A stretch of 7,118 bases of DNA from JACQSU01 sp964359785 (lineage in GTDB: Archaea; Nanobdellota; Nanobdellia; Woesearchaeales; JAGWAF01). This document shows, piece after piece, positions 1-4,387 of this stretch (positions are counted from its first letter, which is position 1; the number at the start of each line of letters is the position of its first letter). The notes beneath the pieces are model-generated. The model saw nothing but the letters and a program-made list of their open reading frames with translations. It was not told the origin of the DNA and did no database searches. The stretch lies in assembly GCA_964359785.1 (NCBI GenBank), contig CAYHWL010000080.1, forward strand, positions 1-7,118, read 5' to 3'. The translations under genes and the position numbers were made by a program.

Positions 1-3000
1 GGAAAGTCAGAGATGAGTTTGCGCCGAATCTACTGGAGTTGAGACCAAATAGCGGAAAGTCTCTCCTGTAAGATTGATTGATCTCTTCGGCGGTGAGGGC
101 GCGGTTGTAGATCTCTACTTCGTCGATGGTGCCGTTCCAAAACCCAGGGTCAAAACCAGTAGTTCCTCCAATCACTAGGGGGTTTGCTGTTATGGTCGGT
201 GGTGTGGTTGTCGCGGTCGCGGTTAAGAATGTGCCATTGAGATACAGGTTAAGTCCCGTGCCGTTGAGTACACACATGACGTTCCTTAAAACTCCATCGG
301 CAGGGAAAGCTCCGGGGACTGATGATGCGGCAACAATGGCACCGTTATAAATTCGGCATTGTACTTGATTTGATCCGATAAGTATTCCATATTCTGGGGC
401 CGCTTGGGAGTTCTTGGCCATGACGTATCTCGTGGTGGTATCCAATGTGGAAGTCCATACAGACCATGTAAAATTCGTAGTGAGGTTTAGGGATTGGGAA
501 TGGTTCGCCAGCAGAGTCATGTTTATCCCATTAAACGCCATCCCCTTCGTCCCGAACACACCTGTCGTGAACGTTGCGTTCGATATCACGGCGATATTAT
601 CCCCGAAGAAATCAAAGGCTGATTTGGAACCCACAGGATCATCAAAGTGCCAGGCGGCGACTGGGACGTCTGGAGCAGGAGTGCCTTGCGCGTCTTTTTC
701 TGTCTGGCCGTATGACATCATCTGGTACTCGGCTTGGATCTCCGCCTGCGTCAAGGAACGGTTCCAGATCTTTATCTCGTCCATCGATCCATTGAACTGG
801 AACTGGCTTTCCGCACGACCAATAAGCATGATAGCCGCGGCATTAGGAACCGCTGGACTGATATTACCTGTGCTGTCGAATACCCCATCTCTGTAAATGC
901 TATAATTTGTGCCATTCTTTGTGACAGCGATGTGATACCAACGCGTCCCAACTGGCGTCCAAGCATTACCTAGCACACTATTACCTCCAGTCGCGGCGGA
1001 ATTGGTGTGGAATGCAGTCTTGCCGTTGGTGTACCAGAAGATCCACTTATTCACCGTCCCTTCCCCCTCATCATGTGATAAGAAGGCTTTTGAACCGGTA
1101 GAATCTATGATCTTCGCCCACACTGATATAGTAAAATTATCAAAAGCCCAGTCTATACTGTCGCCCGCATATACATCGGCATCTGTCCCGTTAAATAGAA
1201 GTGAACTTTTTACAAGACCGGTGAAGTTCGACACACTGCCATTCGCAAGCCCATTGTGCGCTCCAGTCGAGTCCTTACTGTCACCATCAAAATGCCAGTA
1301 ACTAATCAACGACGGATTGCTCCAAGCCTCCGTACCATTGACAAACCAAGTATAAGTGGAGCCGTTCTGCGGGTCCCCATCTGCATCGGTGTAATTCCAT
1401 ACACCAGCCACTGCGGTTGTCAGGTTAGGGGTGAATGGAGTGATGTTGACTCTTACGACTGAAGGGGCAGCTTGGATGGTGAACTGTGGAAAGGATTGGT
1501 TTTGTGATGGAGCTGTCAGGTTTGACAATGCGGTCTGCGCATCAGTCCTGGTCCAACCTGTGATGTTCCTGCCGCTTGCGCGAAGAATTGATTTTGTTTG
1601 ATTGAATGATAAGATGGTGTTTTGTCCTGACGCTTTCTCCTGCAGGAGGATTATCTCTCCTGCGATAAAAGGGGTTGATGCAGATGTTCCTGTGAATGAT
1701 GCAGATGCTCCGCCTATAGTTGTCACGTTGATGCCCACACCAGGAGCTAGAACATCTAGCAAGACGCCTCTGTTAGTGAAACTAGCGATATTGTCCTGCT
1801 TATCAGTCGCACCCACACTGATCGAGTAAGGTGAACAAGCCGGATAGCTGATGCCGTTGAGATAACCGTTGTTACCTGACGCGAAGACGGGGGTGATGTT
1901 GCTATCGGCCAAGACCTGCAAGATGTCGTCAATTATTGTCGGGCAGGTTGCACGATCGTAGCCGCCATTGTCTCCTATGCTGGCAGAGAGGACGGATGTG
2001 TTGGTGGTATTCAGGCAAAAGTCCATAGCGGCTATCATAGATGACAAGTAACAGTCACCATTCGCGTCACACACTTTCAGCGGAAGGATGCTCGCGTTTG
2101 GAGCGACGGCAGTTAGGATAGAGGATACCATCGTACCGTGACCGTTGTCATCTGAAGTATCGTTGTCGCCATTCACAAAGTCATAGCCTGGAATGATATT
2201 AGGGGAGAGGTTGGAATCAATCCCTGTGTCTAGAACGCAGACTATCTTTCCTGATCCTCCAAGCGAAGAATCCTGGGTGATATTGATTATCTTGAGTGAA
2301 TCCTGGATCTGGGTCCTCAAGACACGATCAGCAAAGACCGCTTCGACATTCGGGTCGGATTCTAATTTTGAGAGGCCTCTCTCTGTCAGGATGGCTGTGG
2401 CCGCGCGGAATGACTTGAATTCCCTCTGGTCGGAGATATCATAGAGCGAAGGAAGGGTGAGATTCTCGTTGCCGCCAAAGGATTCCTTTGTGATGAAAGT
2501 TTTCTGGATCTTACCTCTTGCGCTGCGCTTGCCTGATTTGTATTTTATGATAACTCTTGATTCGCCTTTTAGAGTGAGATCATCCACCACGGCGCTGTCC
2601 AATTTGATCGGAGAGTTCTTGACCCTGATCTCTTGGGCGCTTGCACCAGGCTCCACCCTCACAGGCATCTGTCGGGTGATTGTCGTGTTAAGGTCACTTG
2701 CGATGATAGTGATGTTAAGCTCTCCATCAAAACCTTTCGGCACATTGATCCTCAAGATCTCATTCTCCGTCTCCGCCGTCCAGTTCTCTGGCGCTGTAGT
2801 GAGGTACACAAGTGACTGGTTCGACTGGAAATACAATGAAAGGTTGATCTCGAGAGCGGCTCCAGCTTTCGCATAGAAAGCGTCAGTCGGCGCCTGCCAG
2901 AAAATAGGAAGATCCTGTGTGATGTTGGCAACATCCTCTATAACACTGGCAGTCGGGGTAGAAAGAGTGTAGAGGCCTAGACCAAAAACAAATAACAAGA

Positions 3001-3205
3001 CAAGCATCAGGGCAGTGACGGCAACACGTCTGGAATCAACTGGAATCAATCGGGGCAAAGACTTCCTAGAAAAAGCTTCTCTAAATGATTTGGATCGTGA
3101 GTGAAGATTAGTTGTCAGACTAGCTTGAAGGATGGCTACTTTTGAGCGGAAGATGGCACTAATACCGTCAGTACCACTGGATCTACCCTTCCTCTTTGGC
3201 CCCAT
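1..3205 (-). CDS. Membrane-anchored subtilisin-like (S8) serine protease with Ig-like and two LamG-type domains (3' partial)
   Basis: One frame of 1068 codons without a stop runs off the left edge. The ATG at 3205-3203 is the earliest possible start because an in-frame TAG directly precedes it. Residues 1-60 are basic and presumably cytoplasmic; residues 61-81 are a hydrophobic signal anchor. Next come an archaeal Ig/cadherin-like domain (about 98-186) and an I9-like propeptide (about 215-297, ending near DPNVEAVFADRVL). The peptidase S8 domain (about 300-545) has Asp326 (VLDTGID), His356 (NGHGTMV), oxyanion Asn445 (ASGNNG) and Ser508 (GTSASTPFIAG). The spacings 30/89/63 nearly match subtilisin, so the enzyme should be active. 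After an Ig-like segment (YTDADGD...YTWFVNGT) come two LamG/ConA-like jelly rolls (about 634-830 and 849-1048), each starting WHFD and ending in an I/V-E/K-I-W/Y-N-R plus EI..(E/S)Y motif. About 40 N-X-S/T sequons all lie after the anchor, which supports an extracellular, N-glycosylated protein. Likely role: surface proteolysis with the LamG domains binding glycans or proteins; the substrate is unknown. Confidence 0.93.
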   Translation of the reverse strand, partial: MGPKRKGRSSGTDGISAIFRSKVAILQASLTTNLHSRSKSFREAFSRKSLPRLIPVDSRRVAVTALMLVLLFVFGLGLYTLSTPTASVIEDVANITQDLPIFWQAPTDAFYAKAGAALEINLSLYFQSNQSLVYLTTAPENWTAETENEILRINVPKGFDGELNITIIASDLNTTITRQMPVRVEPGASAQEIRVKNSPIKLDSAVVDDLTLKGESRVIIKYKSGKRSARGKIQKTFITKESFGGNENLTLPSLYDISDQREFKSFRAATAILTERGLSKLESDPNVEAVFADRVLRTQIQDSLKIINITQDSSLGGSGKIVCVLDTGIDSNLSPNIIPGYDFVNGDNDTSDDNGHGTMVSSILTAVAPNASILPLKVCDANGDCYLSSMIAAMDFCLNTTNTSVLSASIGDNGGYDRATCPTIIDDILQVLADSNITPVFASGNNGYLNGISYPACSPYSISVGATDKQDNIASFTNRGVLLDVLAPGVGINVTTIGGASASFTGTSASTPFIAGEIILLQEKASGQNTILSFNQTKSILRASGRNITGWTRTDAQTALSNLTAPSQNQSFPQFTIQAAPSVVRVNITPFTPNLTTAVAGVWNYTDADGDPQNGSTYTWFVNGTEAWSNPSLISYWHFDGDSKDSTGAHNGLANGSVSNFTGLVKSSLLFNGTDADVYAGDSIDWAFDNFTISVWAKIIDSTGSKAFLSHDEGEGTVNKWIFWYTNGKTAFHTNSAATGGNSVLGNAWTPVGTRWYHIAVTKNGTNYSIYRDGVFDSTGNISPAVPNAAAIMLIGRAESQFQFNGSMDEIKIWNRSLTQAEIQAEYQMMSYGQTEKDAQGTPAPDVPVAAWHFDDPVGSKSAFDFFGDNIAVISNATFTTGVFGTKGMAFNGINMTLLANHSQSLNLTTNFTWSVWTSTLDTTTRYVMAKNSQAAPEYGILIGSNQVQCRIYNGAIVAASSVPGAFPADGVLRNVMCVLNGTGLNLYLNGTFLTATATTTPPTITANPLVIGGTTGFDPGFWNGTIDEVEIYNRALTAEEINQSYRRDFPLFGLNSSRFGANSSLTF

Positions 3206-3232
3206 CTAGCTAGCCCTACCCAGGGCTAGCAT
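3206..3232 (-). CDS. Possible 8-codon leader ORF (MLALGRAS) abutting the protease start
   Basis: ATG at 3232-3230 is followed by seven sense codons and TAG at 3208-3206, immediately before the protease ATG at 3205 and in the same frame. On the minus strand the sequence AAAGGTG lies five bases upstream of this ATG. It matches the archaeal Shine-Dalgarno core GGTG, whereas no comparable site stands at normal distance before the protease ATG. The leader is almost wholly made of the 9-bp hairpin at 3209-3230. This suggests that ribosomes translate the leader, melt the hairpin, stop at TAG and restart at the adjoining ATG. Alternatives are chance, or readthrough of the amber codon giving a nine-residue N-terminal extension (eight leader residues plus the decoded amber). 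There is no evidence that it is expressed. Confidence 0.35.
   Translation of the reverse strand: MLALGRAS
3209..3230. promoter_or_regulatory. Perfect 9-bp hairpin in the protease 5' leader
   Basis: GCTAGCCCT (3209-3217) and AGGGCTAGC (3222-3230) are exact reverse complements around a 4-base loop. In the protease transcript this stem would end three bases before the start codon and cover the region where a ribosome binding site belongs. It could limit translation initiation or be a protein-binding dyad. It is not a likely terminator, because no T tract follows it in either direction. Confidence 0.6.
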
Positions 3233-3235
3233 GAT

Positions 3236-3249
3236 GGCACCTTTGTGCC
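3236..3249. promoter_or_regulatory. Short 5-bp hairpin next to the 9-bp hairpin
   Basis: GGCAC (3236-3240) and GTGCC (3245-3249) pair around a 4-base loop. On the minus strand the second arm holds the GGTG that could serve as Shine-Dalgarno for the leader ORF at 3232. Folding would therefore partly hide that site. With only five pairs, this is weak on its own. Confidence 0.3.
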
Positions 3250-3316
3250 TACACATTTGTAACTCTCTACCCCTAAATTATTTGATTGATTCCAGCAAAA
3301 ATCCAGGATTTTTTAG

Positions 3317-3324
3317 TATATAAA
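3317..3324 (-). promoter_or_regulatory. Archaeal TATA box for the protease gene
   Basis: The minus strand reads TTTATATA, an excellent archaeal TATA-box match. The usual distance of about 25 bp predicts a transcription start near 3295, so the protease mRNA would have a leader of about 90 nt including both hairpins and the leader ORF. No clear purine-rich BRE is visible just upstream. The element is nearly symmetric and could in principle also fire toward the plus-strand gene at 3507. Confidence 0.5.
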
Positions 3325-3420
3325 CATATCGACGGCGTGGCGACGGGTTTGTGGACGGGAGAAAAGTTATTTGGGAGATGAATGATGGATAAATCGAAAA
3401 TTGGGGTTTCGATTAGAGAT

Positions 3421-3439
3421 ATCACGGAAAAACCGTGAT
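3421..3439. promoter_or_regulatory. 7-bp palindrome, possible operator upstream of the antirepressor
   Basis: ATCACGG and CCGTGAT are exact inverted halves around AAAAA, a typical size for a dimeric repressor site. It lies about 70 bp before the start at 3507. A further half-site, CCGTGAT, occurs at 4345-4351 just beyond the gene. As a terminator it would lack a T tract on the plus strand. The binding protein is unknown. Confidence 0.35.
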
Positions 3440-3465
3440 TATTGCACACTCCCGCAGTAGACAAC
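3421..3465. repeat. Left inverted flanking element of the antirepressor gene
   Basis: This stretch contains ATCACGG (3421-3427) followed by GTAGACAAC (3457-3465). The same two blocks occur in the same order on the opposite strand at 4317-4351, beyond the gene. CTCC and GC between the blocks are also shared, but the spacing differs (29 versus 19 bases). CCCGC lies one base outside GTAGACAAC here and two bases outside its partner on the right. It may be a worn terminal repeat of an inserted cassette, or coincidence. Confidence 0.35.
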
Positions 3466-3474
3466 CCTGCGAAG

Positions 3475-3482
3475 ATATTATT
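3475..3482 (+). promoter_or_regulatory. Possible TATA element for the antirepressor
   Basis: The AT-rich ATATTATT is centred about 28 bp before the ATG at 3507. That distance fits an archaeal promoter giving a leaderless or nearly leaderless transcript. A GGTG at 3489-3492 is 14 bases from the ATG, too far for a good Shine-Dalgarno site, which also favours leaderless initiation. The match to the TATA consensus is modest. Confidence 0.3.
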
Positions 3483-3506
3483 AAGATGGGTGTGTCTTCA
3501 TAGATT

Positions 3507-4316
3507 ATGGAGAACAAAATCGTCGTATTCCAAGACAAGAAGATCAGGAGAATCATGCACGATGGAGAGTGGTACTTCTCTGTCGCTGACATCATCCTGG
3601 TCCTCACAGAAAGCGAAGATGAACTCGCATACTGGCGAAAGTTGAAACAACGGGAGCCTCAACTCGTGACAATTTGTCACGGGTTCAAAATCCCTGCCAA
3701 AGATGGTAAACTTAGGGAGATGGATTGTGTCAACACAAAAAACGCATTCCGATTGATACAGTCCATCCCATCCAAGAAAGCTGAACCGTTCAAGCTATGG
3801 CTGGCACAGGTAGGATATGAACGTGTGCAGGAGATTGAGAATCCAGAGCTATCTCAAGACCGTATGGTTCAACTTTACAAGATGAAAGGGTATTCGGATT
3901 CGTGGATTGATAAGCGGATCCGAGGCATCGCAGTAAGACAAGACCTTACCGAAGAATGGATGAAACGAGGAGTTGAATCGCAAGAGGACTTCTCAATCCT
4001 CACCGCCGAGATATCAAAAGCATGTTTTGGCATGACCCCACTCGAGTACAAGAAACACAAAGGTCTTGGCAAGGAGAATCTGCGCGACCACATGACCGAT
4101 CTCGAATTGATATTCACCATGCTCGGAGAAGCGTCAACCACGGAAATCGAGAAAGCGCAAGACCCAAAAACAATCGACGAACACAAGGAAGTCTCAAAAC
4201 AAGGAGGGCGCATTGCGGGAAATGCGAGAGCCGCGCTTGAATCGAGGACAAAACGGAAAGTAGTATCCGATCAGAATTATCTGGATAGACCGGAGAACCA
4301 AAAACGGATTGAATAA
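3507..4316 (+). CDS. Bro-N family prophage antirepressor-like protein
   Basis: This complete 269-residue protein has no signal peptide or membrane segment and should be cytoplasmic. Residues about 4-110 match the Bro-N (BRO family) domain, with the family pattern F..K.IRR..HDGEWYFSVADI, then VLT.S.D...YW.KLK, then IQSIPS.KAEPFK.WLA.VGYERVQE. The C-terminal half (about 150-260) matches the extension often paired with Bro-N in mobile-element proteins: LTAEISKA.FGMTP.EYK, then NLRDHMTDLELIFTMLGEAS, then GG.IAGNAR. Length is usual for this architecture. The start is secure because an in-frame TAG lies at 3501-3503 and the first strand of the domain begins at residue 4. Related proteins are called antirepressors or DNA-damage-inducible regulators. 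Nucleic-acid binding is likely, but its target here is unknown. It stands alone between two divergent or convergent surface-protein genes, with no phage genes in view. Confidence 0.9.
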   Translation: MENKIVVFQDKKIRRIMHDGEWYFSVADIILVLTESEDELAYWRKLKQREPQLVTICHGFKIPAKDGKLREMDCVNTKNAFRLIQSIPSKKAEPFKLWLAQVGYERVQEIENPELSQDRMVQLYKMKGYSDSWIDKRIRGIAVRQDLTEEWMKRGVESQEDFSILTAEISKACFGMTPLEYKKHKGLGKENLRDHMTDLELIFTMLGEASTTEIEKAQDPKTIDEHKEVSKQGGRIAGNARAALESRTKRKVVSDQNYLDRPENQKRIE

Positions 4317-4351
4317 GTTGTCTACCGCCCGCGGAGGACCATATCCGTGAT
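4317..4351. repeat. Right inverted flanking element of the antirepressor gene
   Basis: GTTGTCTAC (4317-4325) begins at the base after the stop codon and is the exact reverse complement of 3457-3465. CCGTGAT (4345-4351) is the reverse complement of 3421-3427. CCCGC follows at 4328-4332, matching 3451-3455 in direct orientation, as a short target-site duplication might. No transposase or recombinase gene is visible, so a mobile-element reading is only a hypothesis. Confidence 0.35.
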
Positions 4352-4387
4352 AGGCCCTTCTGTATCCTAGAAATCTATTGGATCATA
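4317..4387. other. Convergent spacer between the antirepressor and the hydrolase gene
   Basis: These 71 bases separate two converging stop codons. Apart from the right flanking element at 4317-4351 I see no clear terminator: there is no strong hairpin and no run of five or more T on either strand. Transcripts from the two sides may therefore overlap at their 3' ends. Confidence 0.6.

Larger units (their letters stand above)
3206..3506. other. Divergent intergenic region
   Basis: These 301 bases separate the minus-strand protease from the plus-strand antirepressor-like gene. They hold, in order, the leader ORF and hairpins (3206-3249), an AT-rich stretch with the TATA box (3317-3324), a palindrome (3421-3439), the left flanking inverted element (3457-3465) and an AT-rich promoter candidate (3475-3482). 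I see no tRNA, rRNA or other structured RNA in it. Confidence 0.8.

Noticed and set aside
414..896. 160-codon plus-strand open frame
   Set aside because: It is antisense to the LamG region of the protease, whose frame runs 1068 codons without a stop and has clear domain motifs.
3209..3230. Transcription terminator
   Set aside because: There is no T tract after the stem in either direction, and the stem lies in the 5' leader of the protease rather than after a gene.
3382..3438. 18-codon plus-strand ORF with a GGGAG sequence shortly before its ATG
   Set aside because: Too short, no recognisable product, and it runs through the 3421-3439 palindrome. It may be chance.
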